DNA from: Candidatus Microgenomates bacterium
GTDB lineage: Bacteria; Patescibacteriota; Microgenomatia; UBA1406; GWC2-37-13
Assembly (NCBI GenBank): GCA_023245215.1
Contig: JAHFKS010000004.1
Location: 1 to 48,731 of the forward strand
DNA length: 48,731 nt
Direction of reading: 5' to 3'
Below the pieces are notes generated by a model. It had not been told where the DNA came from. It made no database searches and saw only the letters and a list, made by a program, of their open reading frames with translations. Position 1 is the first letter of the stretch; each line of letters starts with the position of its first letter. Positions 40,961 to 48,131 of this stretch are shown here, piece after piece. The position numbers and the translations under genes are program-made.

Positions 40961-42034
40961 ATGTCAGCCGAAAGAAGAAAACACGAAAGAATCAACCGAA
41001 TCCCATATGATATTTTGGTTTTTAATAGAAACAAAATTACTTCCGGCGATGTTCTTCCCCATCCAGCTTTTGTCATCAGCGGCCCCGGCGGAGCAAGATA
41101 TCTGCAGCCGGTGATTGACAAAATGATTAAAGAAGGTCTTCCGGGAGTAATCGTAGCTCCTTATAAAATAACCCAAAAAATTAAAGACCAGTACCCAGAA
41201 GGACCCTTATTAACGCCTACTAATGACTTGGGTATTCTCTTTGCCAGTAAATTAGTAGTTGATTTATCAGGAGAAAATGAATCTTTAGCTTTAGAGGCAC
41301 TCGAAACTATCAGACATATAAAAAAAAGAATTTTATATATAGAAGACGGACCGGATCATGCTAAAAAAAGAGTCATAGTTTTCAAAAAAAAAGCCAAAGA
41401 CCTTACTGTTTTAGCTTATTCTAAAGAATCAGCCGCTTCCTTACAAGGATATTACCCTTGGATGGACAAGAGTCAGATATTAGCAACCGGCAGGCCTGAT
41501 TTTGACTTTTTTTTTAACCTCCCCGAACATGAAAATCATAGTAACGGACGGAAAAGAATTATTCTTGCTGGCATAGCTGATGATGAACTGACTGTCGATA
41601 TGGTTGAAAAAGTATTAAATGCGATCGACCTAGAAACAGCAACTGTTACCTTATCGCTCCACCCTAGGTCAACCTTAAAATTGGCCGATTTAAAAGAAAG
41701 ATTCGGAAATTTCATAAAGATTCACAGTAATGGCACTACCTTAGAAGAACTCATCCACTCTGACTTAGTAATCAGCACTGGTGAATCAACCGTAGCCCGT
41801 ATGGCTGGCTTTGCAGGAATTCCCGCTCTAAGAATAACTAATAATGGAGCAAATCCTCATATAAAAGAAGATAATACCATTCCTGTCCATCCCAGCCATA
41901 TTGCCAACCAGGTGGAAAAATTTACCGCAAACGCTAAAGCCATTACTAAAGAAAGAGAAAGACTCGAGCAAGCTTTTCATTCACATCTCGACGGCCGGGC
42001 AACTCAAAGAGTCTACGATGCAATTGTTAATTAA
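40961..42034 (+). CDS. GT-B-fold protein of unknown specificity
   Basis: This 357-aa protein has an FVISGPGGARYLQPVIDKM loop at the N-terminal side and a C-terminal half with TLSLHPRSTLKLADL, LEELIHSDLVISTGESTVARMAGFAGIPALRI, as in GT-B folds of the UDP-GlcNAc 2-epimerase and CDP-glycerol-transferase type, where the Ser/Gly-rich segment holds the donor phosphate. I cannot tell a transferase from an epimerase. The GAGG at 40950-40953 serves ATG 40961, while TATAAT lies 10 nt upstream. Confidence 0.7.
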   Translation: MSAERRKHERINRIPYDILVFNRNKITSGDVLPHPAFVISGPGGARYLQPVIDKMIKEGLPGVIVAPYKITQKIKDQYPEGPLLTPTNDLGILFASKLVVDLSGENESLALEALETIRHIKKRILYIEDGPDHAKKRVIVFKKKAKDLTVLAYSKESAASLQGYYPWMDKSQILATGRPDFDFFFNLPEHENHSNGRKRIILAGIADDELTVDMVEKVLNAIDLETATVTLSLHPRSTLKLADLKERFGNFIKIHSNGTTLEELIHSDLVISTGESTVARMAGFAGIPALRITNNGANPHIKEDNTIPVHPSHIANQVEKFTANAKAITKERERLEQAFHSHLDGRATQRVYDAIVN

Positions 42035-42060
42035 TCCCCCATCGCTTAAGATTGTATTTT

Positions 42061-42426
42061 ATGCAGTACAAAAAAGCTCCGGAAATTAAAAGAATGATAG
42101 TCCAATTGATTAAACAGCTGGACATGAAGCACATCAAGAAAAACCAAATCCATTGCATACGGAGTTTCGACGCCAAGACCAGGGCTTATGCGAGAATCTG
42201 GGGCATGGCCAAGCTTTTCAAAGAAGTCGCCGGCCTCGAACCGCACTATATTATCGAGGTCAATGCAAAAAAATATGACAAACTGCCTGAACGGGAAAAA
42301 ATAAAAACCTTAATTCACGAACTCCTTCATATACCGAAGACTTTTTCCGGAGCGTTATTATCCCACCGGGGTCCTTACCACGAAATTAATGACAGAGAAG
42401 TGGAAAAAATATTAAAAAATCTTTAG
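42061..42426 (+). CDS. Zincin-type putative metallopeptidase
   Basis: This 121-aa protein has the metal motif TLIHELLHIP (HExxH) near residue 87 and a third His in SHRGPYH, as in the compact putative (phage-type) metallopeptidases. It lacks a signal peptide, so it should act in the cytoplasm. ATG 42061 (MQYKKAPE) is preferred to the tracked TTG 42052. Its stop overlaps the convergent Cys-rich gene by 4 nt. The substrate is unknown. Confidence 0.82.
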   Translation: MQYKKAPEIKRMIVQLIKQLDMKHIKKNQIHCIRSFDAKTRAYARIWGMAKLFKEVAGLEPHYIIEVNAKKYDKLPEREKIKTLIHELLHIPKTFSGALLSHRGPYHEINDREVEKILKNL

Positions 42427-43082
42427 TGGAAATTGCTATCTTTAGAACAACACGTTCCCCTTACAGCGCTATAATTACCGTACTCTTGATTAACTGCGCA
42501 AGGAAAATCACCTACATATTTGCCGTCAATAATCTGATAAAACGATGTAGGAACATTATATAAATTATTAGTGTCTGTTATAGACCTACTACTACAACTA
42601 GGTTTACACCTCATATCTAATCTTCCTAAATATTTATTAGCGCCATCAAAAAGAGGTATATTGCTGCAGAAACTATCAAACTTTGAAGTGTCTGATACGG
42701 CTATATCTTTTTTTACCCTACAGCATTCGGCAACCGGATCTAACGTACCAAATATTCCACCTGTAACCCATTCATTTAATGGATTTAGCATCGTGCCAAC
42801 TATTTTAAATCCACTTGGGCAAAAGGTTAAAACTGGTTGTGCTTTATATTCAGTAGAAAAACCGCCGTATTTTTTTGAACATTGGGATGGACCTATCTTA
42901 CCTAATCTAGCTATTTGAGCCTGCGACCATCTTATCTTAGCAGCTTGCGGTTCGCTTTTAAAACTGGTTGTTTTTACAATTAAAACTAGAAACCCGACAA
43001 TTGCCAGGGAAGTCAAAACAAAAATAGTTTTCACCATATTCGGATGGTGGATGTCAACATTTCTTCTAGATCTTTTTGCCAT
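42423..43082 (-). CDS. Membrane-anchored Cys-rich surface protein
   Basis: This 219-aa protein has a basic N-terminus (MAKRSRRNVDIHH), one transmembrane helix (about 18-40), then an outer domain with about a dozen Cys including AECCRVKKD, CKPSCSS and GTCCSKD. FYQIIDGKYVGDFPC resembles the YF-x-GK-Y module of the 700-aa Cys-rich protein at 24-26 kb, suggesting the same family. Disulphide formation outside the cell is likely. It ends 10 nt downstream of the DHH gene, on the same strand. Function unknown. Confidence 0.72.
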   Translation of the reverse strand: MAKRSRRNVDIHHPNMVKTIFVLTSLAIVGFLVLIVKTTSFKSEPQAAKIRWSQAQIARLGKIGPSQCSKKYGGFSTEYKAQPVLTFCPSGFKIVGTMLNPLNEWVTGGIFGTLDPVAECCRVKKDIAVSDTSKFDSFCSNIPLFDGANKYLGRLDMRCKPSCSSRSITDTNNLYNVPTSFYQIIDGKYVGDFPCAVNQEYGNYSAVRGTCCSKDSNFH

Positions 43083-43092
43083 AATTTTAATC

Positions 43093-44082
43093 TTAGATTA
43101 AGGTTTTAACTTTGTCAACGATGTCTTTGACTGTTTTTTCAAATTCTCCCCTGACGGTTCCTCCAGCTGCATTTCTGTGGCCGCCTCCACCTAAAGATTG
43201 GGCAATTTTAGATACGTCCGTATCTTTTATTGAGCGGAAGCTCAAAAATATTTTATCTTTTTCCTCTTCAAGAAGGGCCAAACCAAACTTGGCGCCCTTG
43301 ACACTTTGAAAAAATAAATCAGCAGTAAGCTCCCTCATTCCTTTTGGTTTTCCGTGTTTTTCAAAAGTAGCTAAATCAACCGCCGACCAGACAAATGCGC
43401 CAGCCGGCGAACTCTCCATCTTCATATTTCTCAAGAATTCCCCAACCAATTTTATTGAAGAAAATCTGTAATTGTTAAACATTTTTTCAACCAAAAGATC
43501 CTTATCGGCTCCTTTTTCTATTAAGGCAGCGATAATTTTATAAGCTTCCCTGGTATTTTCCGTATAGCGGAAAAAAACAGTATCTCCGGCTATCCCGGAA
43601 AACAAAGCTGTTGCCATATCCTTGTCAATACTCACATTCCAATCAGACAATAATTTGTAGATCATTTCACAGGTAGCCGATGCTTTTTCTTCAAATAGTT
43701 TTAATTTCACGTCAGTAAAATAATTGCTGCGGTGGTGGTCAACGACGATTGTCGGCATTTCCGGAAGCTTAACAGCTTTGCTTCCGGAAACGATGTCATA
43801 GCTTCCTGAATCAAGAATAATAAATAAATCATAAAGTCGAAAGTCGAAAGTCATAAAGTTGATAGTCTCGATTTTATCGGCATTTTTTAAAAACAAAAAT
43901 TCAGGAGAGACTTTATTCGGACAAATAATTTTTATTTTCTTTCCCATGTTTTTCAAAACGCTGTACATTACGGTTGAAGAACCGATTGAATCGAGGTCTG
44001 GATTACGGTGGGCATTCAAGAGGATGCTTTTGGCTTTTTTGATTTCTTTGAGAATTGCTTCTGATTGCGGAAAATATTTCAT
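43093..44082 (-). CDS. DHH-family phosphoesterase (NrnA-like) with repeat-derived loop
   Basis: This 329-aa DHH/DHHA1 enzyme probably degrades short oligonucleotides or pAp. LLNAHRNPDLDSIGSS carries the first metal ligands (Asp29, Asp31), VVDHHRSNYF the DHH motif, and LGGGGHRNAAGG the DHHA1 signature near residue 300. Just before LFIILDSGSY the loop NFMTFDFRLYD is the translation of a simple repeat (units AAAGTCG) inserted in frame. TATAAT lies 8 nt before the ATG, within a palindrome shared with the divergent ATPase. Confidence 0.9.
   Translation of the reverse strand: MKYFPQSEAILKEIKKAKSILLNAHRNPDLDSIGSSTVMYSVLKNMGKKIKIICPNKVSPEFLFLKNADKIETINFMTFDFRLYDLFIILDSGSYDIVSGSKAVKLPEMPTIVVDHHRSNYFTDVKLKLFEEKASATCEMIYKLLSDWNVSIDKDMATALFSGIAGDTVFFRYTENTREAYKIIAALIEKGADKDLLVEKMFNNYRFSSIKLVGEFLRNMKMESSPAGAFVWSAVDLATFEKHGKPKGMRELTADLFFQSVKGAKFGLALLEEEKDKIFLSFRSIKDTDVSKIAQSLGGGGHRNAAGGTVRGEFEKTVKDIVDKVKTLI
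43829..43865. repeat. AAAGTCG tandem repeat inserted in the DHH gene
   Basis: Near-perfect tandem copies of AAAGTCG and ATAAAGT lie inside the DHH frame and encode MTFDFRLY. Such a peptide is not part of the family's usual strand. Confidence 0.6.
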
Positions 44083-44086
44083 TAGC

Positions 44087-44096
44087 TATAATTATA
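44087..44096. promoter_or_regulatory. Shared palindromic -10 (TATAATTATA) for DHH and ATPase
   Basis: TATAAT reads in both directions of this perfect palindrome, each 8 nt from its start codon (44082 minus, 44101 plus). Eighteen bp separate the start codons. Confidence 0.72.
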
Positions 44097-44100
44097 CTAG

Positions 44101-44727
44101 ATGACGAAACTGATAATTATTGCAGGTCCGCAGTCTTCAGGAAAAACCACCACGTTAAACTACCTAAAGAAAAAACATCCGGAATGGCATTTTGTCGACG
44201 AAGTTAATCCTGCGAGCATTACCGGCAAAAAAGATTTTGGTGCTCTCAATACTTCGGCTCAATTAGAAAGGAAAATTATTGAAGAAGATATAAAAAATAT
44301 CGAGAAAATAAGCCGGGGACATAAATTTGTACTATTAGAATGCGGTATTTTCCACTACGCTTATGCTCGTTATTTTTTATACAAAAAAATCGCCGATGAA
44401 TTTTTTCAAAAATATCTTGGCGCCCACCACGGCCTTGACCCTTTTGTTTTATTTATACACACTAAGCCTGACGCCAGCTGGGAAAGAAGAAAAGGAAAAT
44501 ACGTTAAAAGACTTAAAAACAAAGGCATTTCTGAACCTGACATCATGGAGAAACATTTAACAAAATACCGGGAGATGATAGAGACTCTCTACCCTTTTTG
44601 GCTCGACTGCTATAAAAAAGTTCCCTTTCCAAAAATGACCATACCCAATACAGTCAAATCTAAAGGCGTATTTCTCAAAGAAGCCGATAAAGTTATTCAA
44701 TCTTTGTTATACCGTAAGTTTTCTTAA
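44101..44727 (+). CDS. Small P-loop ATPase/kinase-like protein
   Basis: This 208-aa protein has Walker A IIAGPQSSGKTTT near the N-terminus, DEVNPASI in the position of the nucleobase or substrate loop, VLLECGIFHYAY as a Walker-B-like strand, and a basic lid region (WERRKGKYVKRLK). The arrangement resembles nucleoside- or NadR-type kinases in the AAA_28 group. The substrate is unknown. Its start is leaderless by promoter position. Its 3' end overlaps the convergent phosphatase gene by 35 nt. Confidence 0.8.
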   Translation: MTKLIIIAGPQSSGKTTTLNYLKKKHPEWHFVDEVNPASITGKKDFGALNTSAQLERKIIEEDIKNIEKISRGHKFVLLECGIFHYAYARYFLYKKIADEFFQKYLGAHHGLDPFVLFIHTKPDASWERRKGKYVKRLKNKGISEPDIMEKHLTKYREMIETLYPFWLDCYKKVPFPKMTIPNTVKSKGVFLKEADKVIQSLLYRKFS

Positions 44728-45304
44728 CCATAAATTCTTTACCGGTGCTTTGGAGTTTGACATAAGCCAGGTTGCTGATGCATCCTTCGGTCAAATTTTC
44801 ATAAGTCCCCCACCCCAATCTTATTAAAAAAGTCCGCATCGGTCCGGCATGACTGACAACAAGAATTGTTTTGCCAAAATTCTCTTTAGATATTTTTTCC
44901 ATAAAACCAACGAAGCGCTCCATTAAATTCTTGTCATTTTCAATTCCACGCGTCTCTGACTCCAGCGCCAATTTAAGATTATTGATCAATTTCATTATGT
45001 TCTTTTCTTTGCCGAAAGACCGGCCGGCAAAACTGCCAAAGTCCCTTTCCCTTAAAGATTTTGAAGTGATTATTTTTAGATTTCTTTCTATGCCGATAAG
45101 CTCCGCGGTTTCGCTGGTCCTTTTTAAATCAGATGAATAAATTGCGTCAAAGCGGATATTTCTTAATTGCCGAGCTAGCTTTATCGCCTGCTGCTTGCCT
45201 TTTTCGTTCAGAGGAATGTCTTTGTGTCCTTGAATAAGTCTTTTCACATTCCATTCTGTCTCTCCGTGACGGACAAGGTATAAAATGCAAGATTTATTTT
45301 TCAT
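44693..45304 (-). CDS. Histidine phosphatase (phosphoglycerate-mutase family)
   Basis: This 203-aa protein has LVRHGETEWN (nucleophile His13), DLKRTSETAELIG (second Arg region), SLRERDFG, and VVSHAGPMRTFL with the second catalytic His. It belongs to the branch of PGAM-like phosphatases with CobC and GpmB. The substrate is unknown. It is coupled to the acetyltransferase upstream by a 4-nt overlap. Confidence 0.92.
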   Translation of the reverse strand: MKNKSCILYLVRHGETEWNVKRLIQGHKDIPLNEKGKQQAIKLARQLRNIRFDAIYSSDLKRTSETAELIGIERNLKIITSKSLRERDFGSFAGRSFGKEKNIMKLINNLKLALESETRGIENDKNLMERFVGFMEKISKENFGKTILVVSHAGPMRTFLIRLGWGTYENLTEGCISNLAYVKLQSTGKEFMVKKTYGITKIE

Positions 45305-45699
45305 TTTTTAGATAGACTCATCGAAACTTGTGTAGTCTTTTTAAAACCGCATCTGCTGTAAAAAGAGACATATTCTTGTTCGACATTTATTGGGATATAA
45401 AGGGCATCAAGACTTTTCAGTTTTTTGATGATTTCACTGACTAGTCTTTGGCCCAAACCTTGCTTCCGGTATTTTTTTTCGACGACGAGCTTTTGCAAGT
45501 ACCCGCGCCTGCCGTCAAAAGAGCCTAAGGCCGAACCGACGATCTGGCCGCTAGCTTCGGCGAGTATACTTAATCCGGGATTTTTTTTCAAAAAAAGCTT
45601 GAATCTTTCATAACTATCCATTTCGTTTACAAAATAATTTGTTTTCCAAAAAGGAATTAATTTTGAATGGTCTTCTATTGTTATCGGTCTAATTATCAT
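45301..45699 (-). CDS. GNAT-family N-acetyltransferase
   Basis: This 132-aa GNAT protein has RPITIEDHSKLIPFW at the N-terminus, VGSALGSFDGRRGYLQKLVVEKKYRKQGLGQRLVSEII with the acetyl-CoA Q/RxxGxG/A loop, and the C-terminal VSFYSRCGFKKT motif. It moves an acetyl group to an amine on an unknown substrate. TATAAT is 6 nt before the ATG, so it starts a leaderless two-gene operon with the phosphatase. Confidence 0.9.
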   Translation of the reverse strand: MIIRPITIEDHSKLIPFWKTNYFVNEMDSYERFKLFLKKNPGLSILAEASGQIVGSALGSFDGRRGYLQKLVVEKKYRKQGLGQRLVSEIIKKLKSLDALYIPINVEQEYVSFYSRCGFKKTTQVSMSLSKK

Positions 45700-45726
45700 G
45701 CTAAAATTATATCAGAAGTAGATTTT

Positions 45727-45948
45727 TCACTTACTAACGTATTTAAATCGGGGTACTTTTTTTCCATTAATAGTTACTTTTTCCAAAAACATTTTTTTCG
45801 GCCTAACCCATAAAGAGCCTTTTTTAAATCCGTGAAAATCTTGTAATTTTTTGTAAACCACGAGTTCTTCTAAGGTTTCACTATGCAAAGCAACTCCTAA
45901 AACTTGCACTAGAATATTTTTATAATGTTTATATTTCCCAAGTTTCAT
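45727..45948 (-). CDS. DUF1653 family protein
   Basis: This 73-aa protein matches DUF1653 along its length: GKYKHYKNILVQVLGVALHSETLEELVVYKKLQD, WVRPKKMFLEKV and a short end. The family is small, cytoplasmic and of unknown function. TAAAAT lies 6 nt before the ATG with no Shine-Dalgarno. It is a single gene between the GNAT gene and tRNA-Leu. Confidence 0.88.
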   Translation of the reverse strand: MKLGKYKHYKNILVQVLGVALHSETLEELVVYKKLQDFHGFKKGSLWVRPKKMFLEKVTINGKKVPRFKYVSK

Positions 45949-46001
45949 AGATATATTTTAATAAATTATCTCGCCTTTATGATGATATAATTTAAATGAC
46001 T

Positions 46002-46083
46002 GCCGCAGTGGCGGAACTGGCAGACGCGCACGGTTCAGGGCCGTGTGGAGCAATCCGTAGAGGTTCAACTCCTCTCTGCGGCA
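46002..46083 (+). tRNA. tRNA-Leu (CAG)
   Basis: The acceptor is GCCGCAG/CTGCGGC, the anticodon stem CACGG/CCGTG has loop TTCAGGG giving anticodon CAG, and there is a long variable arm. CCA is not encoded. TATAAT at 45986-45991 lies 10 nt upstream. Confidence 0.94.
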
Positions 46084-46106
46084 CATAAATGTATAATTAG
46101 ATTTTA

Positions 46107-46192
46107 GGAGAGGTGGCTGAGTGGTCCAAAGCGAGGGGTTGCTAACCCCTTGAGTCGTAAGACTCGCGTGGGTTCAAATCCCACCCTCTCCG
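46107..46192 (+). tRNA. tRNA-Ser (GCT)
   Basis: The acceptor is GGAGAGG/CCTCTCC, the anticodon stem AGGGG/CCCCT has loop TTGCTAA giving anticodon GCT, and there is a long variable arm (GAGTCGTAAGACTC). CCA is not encoded. TATAAT at 46092-46097 lies 9 nt upstream. Confidence 0.95.
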
Positions 46193-46197
46193 CACAA

Positions 46198-46668
46198 ATG
46201 AAAAATAAAACTCTAAAAAATATACTTTCCGCTTTAGCAGTAGCTTTCTTTGGCTACATCCTTTTAAATTTTACTTTTATCATTGATTTTCTTTTTCAAA
46301 CACTCATAGATAAAGAGGTAAAAATTTTCCTATCTATAGAAGGAAACAAAATTTGGCTTTGGTATCCGGCCGTTAAACATTTATTTTTTCTTTTTCTTAT
46401 CGTATTGCTTTCTCGATATATTTTTAAATCCAAATTAAAGACTATTTATAAAAACATTTACTTCACGGTTCCCCTTTCTGCAATATATGTAACAGCCGGT
46501 ATGTTTTTATACCGCTGGCCTATTGCCGCTTTTTTAACCAGCTCTTATTTCTTTTTTGGATTTCTGTATTTTTTCAAACGCACGAAACTATCATGGCTAT
46601 ATTATTACACTCTAATATTAGTGACACTTGTTTTTCTGATAGGTAGTCTTCTCGGAACACAAATCTGA
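46198..46668 (+). CDS. Polytopic membrane protein directly after tRNA-Ser
   Basis: This 156-aa protein has four to five predicted transmembrane helices and no motif or family that I recognise. The tracked start (46150) lies inside the tRNA. ATG 46198 begins 5 nt after the tRNA end with no promoter or Shine-Dalgarno between, so its mRNA must come from the tRNA transcript. The Phe, Tyr and Leu-rich sequence is typical of small membrane proteins in the group. Confidence 0.75.
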   Translation: MKNKTLKNILSALAVAFFGYILLNFTFIIDFLFQTLIDKEVKIFLSIEGNKIWLWYPAVKHLFFLFLIVLLSRYIFKSKLKTIYKNIYFTVPLSAIYVTAGMFLYRWPIAAFLTSSYFFFGFLYFFKRTKLSWLYYYTLILVTLVFLIGSLLGTQI

Positions 46669-46678
46669 AATTTTATTT

Positions 46679-46858
46679 ATGGGGTATTTACTGGAAGGAC
46701 AGCCACCGCCTACTCCCGAAGAAATTCGGGCATTTGTTGGTGCCGGCTTCGTTTTACTTTCGGCCGGCTTTTTATATATAGCAGGATTAGTAAAAGAATA
46801 TAAGGATAAACATCCTAAAACTCCACCAGCGAAGAAAATCAAAAAGTCGTCAAGATAA
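46679..46858 (+). CDS. 59-aa single-pass membrane protein
   Basis: This short gene is absent from the ORF track. ATG 46679 opens 60 codons: a Pro/Glu N-terminus (MGYLLEGQPPPTPEEIR), one transmembrane helix (AFVGAGFVLLSAGFLYIAGL) and a Lys-rich tail (KKIKKSSR). It starts 10 nt after the previous gene and is likely co-transcribed with it and tRNA-Ser. It overlaps the convergent SDR by 9 nt. I know no family. Confidence 0.68.
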   Translation: MGYLLEGQPPPTPEEIRAFVGAGFVLLSAGFLYIAGLVKEYKDKHPKTPPAKKIKKSSR

Positions 46859-47650
46859 CAAGACTCCGCCATCAACGACAACCTGGGTTCCGGTTATATA
46901 TGAAGACATTTCGCTGACCAAAAACAAGACGACTTTTCCTATGTCGTCCGGCTCTCCCATTCTATGCATCGGGATTCTATTAAGAAATCCTTCCAGGATT
47001 TTCGCCATGTCAACGCCAGGAGGTGGAGTACCCTGCATCTTTTGGACCCCAGGAGTGGCAATGCCACCGGGAGCTACAGCGTTGACCCAAATTTTATGAG
47101 GAGCCAGCTCGAGGGCAAGATTTTTTGTAAATCCCCAGACTCCGTGCTTTGAAGCATCATAATGAGCTAAACCAATCATTGACGGGTGAAGAGCATCGAT
47201 AGATGTGATGTTGACGATTTTTCCACCCTTCCCTTGGGCAATCATCTGCTCTGATACGTATTTTGCACAAAGAAAAACGCCTTTAAGGTTGATAGACAGC
47301 ACTTTATCAAAATCATCCAGGGTCATCTTGTGGACTGGAATTGATGGAAATATCCCGGCGTTATTGACTAGAATATCCACCCCTCCAAACTCTTTGACTG
47401 TAGTTTCAACCATATTTTTCACGTCCGCCTCACTTGAAACATCGGTCTTGACACCCTTTACTTTTAATTTTTTTGTAGTTAGTTCGCTGACTGTTTTGTC
47501 CAATTCTTCTTGATTGCGGGCGGCTACCACGACGTTGGCGCCAGCCTCTGCCAGCCGATTGATAATTCCGTAACCTATTCCGACAGCGCCTGTGACAATG
47601 GCGGTTTTTCCTGTCAAGTCTAATAATTTGTTATTTGGTACAAAATCCAT
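46850..47650 (-). CDS. Short-chain dehydrogenase/reductase
   Basis: This 266-aa SDR of the FabG-like classical type binds NAD(P)H through TGAVGIGYG (20-28) and VNNAGIF, with the catalytic YDASK after the Ser region NITSIDALHPS. The C-terminal MSSYITGTQVVVDGGVL is typical. It could be a 3-oxoacyl reductase or a sugar dehydrogenase; the substrate cannot be assigned. It ends 9 nt into the 59-aa gene and lies just downstream of VKOR (1-nt gap), forming an operon. Confidence 0.93.
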   Translation of the reverse strand: MDFVPNNKLLDLTGKTAIVTGAVGIGYGIINRLAEAGANVVVAARNQEELDKTVSELTTKKLKVKGVKTDVSSEADVKNMVETTVKEFGGVDILVNNAGIFPSIPVHKMTLDDFDKVLSINLKGVFLCAKYVSEQMIAQGKGGKIVNITSIDALHPSMIGLAHYDASKHGVWGFTKNLALELAPHKIWVNAVAPGGIATPGVQKMQGTPPPGVDMAKILEGFLNRIPMHRMGEPDDIGKVVLFLVSEMSSYITGTQVVVDGGVLLS

Positions 47651-47651
47651 A

Positions 47652-48056
47652 TTACTTTTTGTTTTTTAAAATTTTTAATGACAAAATAAAAACAGTAATC
47701 ATGATTATTTCACAGCCGATGCAGACCGGACAAATGACATGGAGAAGAAATAGTTCCTGGTAACCGATCCACAAACAAAATAACAGACCGAAAGTCGCCA
47801 TGGAAAACATCAAGGTTTTTTTCTTATAAACTGAAGAAAGGAAAATGACAATATAGCCGATTAAACCGTATAAAGGAGTCGGAATTCCCAGTGTCTTGGA
47901 GACCGGACCGGAGACGACCGCGTCACAGTTTATAAAACTATTGATAGAGCAAGGCTGGAAGGCCGGTCTGAACCACTGCTGCCAGAGGAGGTAAACCGCC
48001 AGTAAAACTCCGACTAAAGAAAGAATTTTTACAGCCTTGAGGATTTTATTCATCAT
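47652..48056 (-). CDS. Vitamin K epoxide reductase-like (VKOR) thiol oxidoreductase
   Basis: This 134-aa polytopic membrane protein has the VKOR signature: a loop Cys pair PCSINSFINC (Cys36, Cys44) and the quinone-site CPVC (Cys107, Cys110). Four helices are predicted. Bacterial VKORs reoxidise DsbA-like proteins to make disulphide bonds outside the cell. This fits the Cys-rich surface proteins at 24-26 and 42-43 kb, though no DsbA partner is in the window. The start may be one codon further in (double Met). Confidence 0.92.
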   Translation of the reverse strand: MMNKILKAVKILSLVGVLLAVYLLWQQWFRPAFQPCSINSFINCDAVVSGPVSKTLGIPTPLYGLIGYIVIFLSSVYKKKTLMFSMATFGLLFCLWIGYQELFLLHVICPVCIGCEIIMITVFILSLKILKNKK

Positions 48057-48131
48057 TATTTATTTATAACATAAATAAATACTTTTTAAGTGGTCCTTGA
48101 TTTATTCTTTTATTTATGAGTAAATCATATT

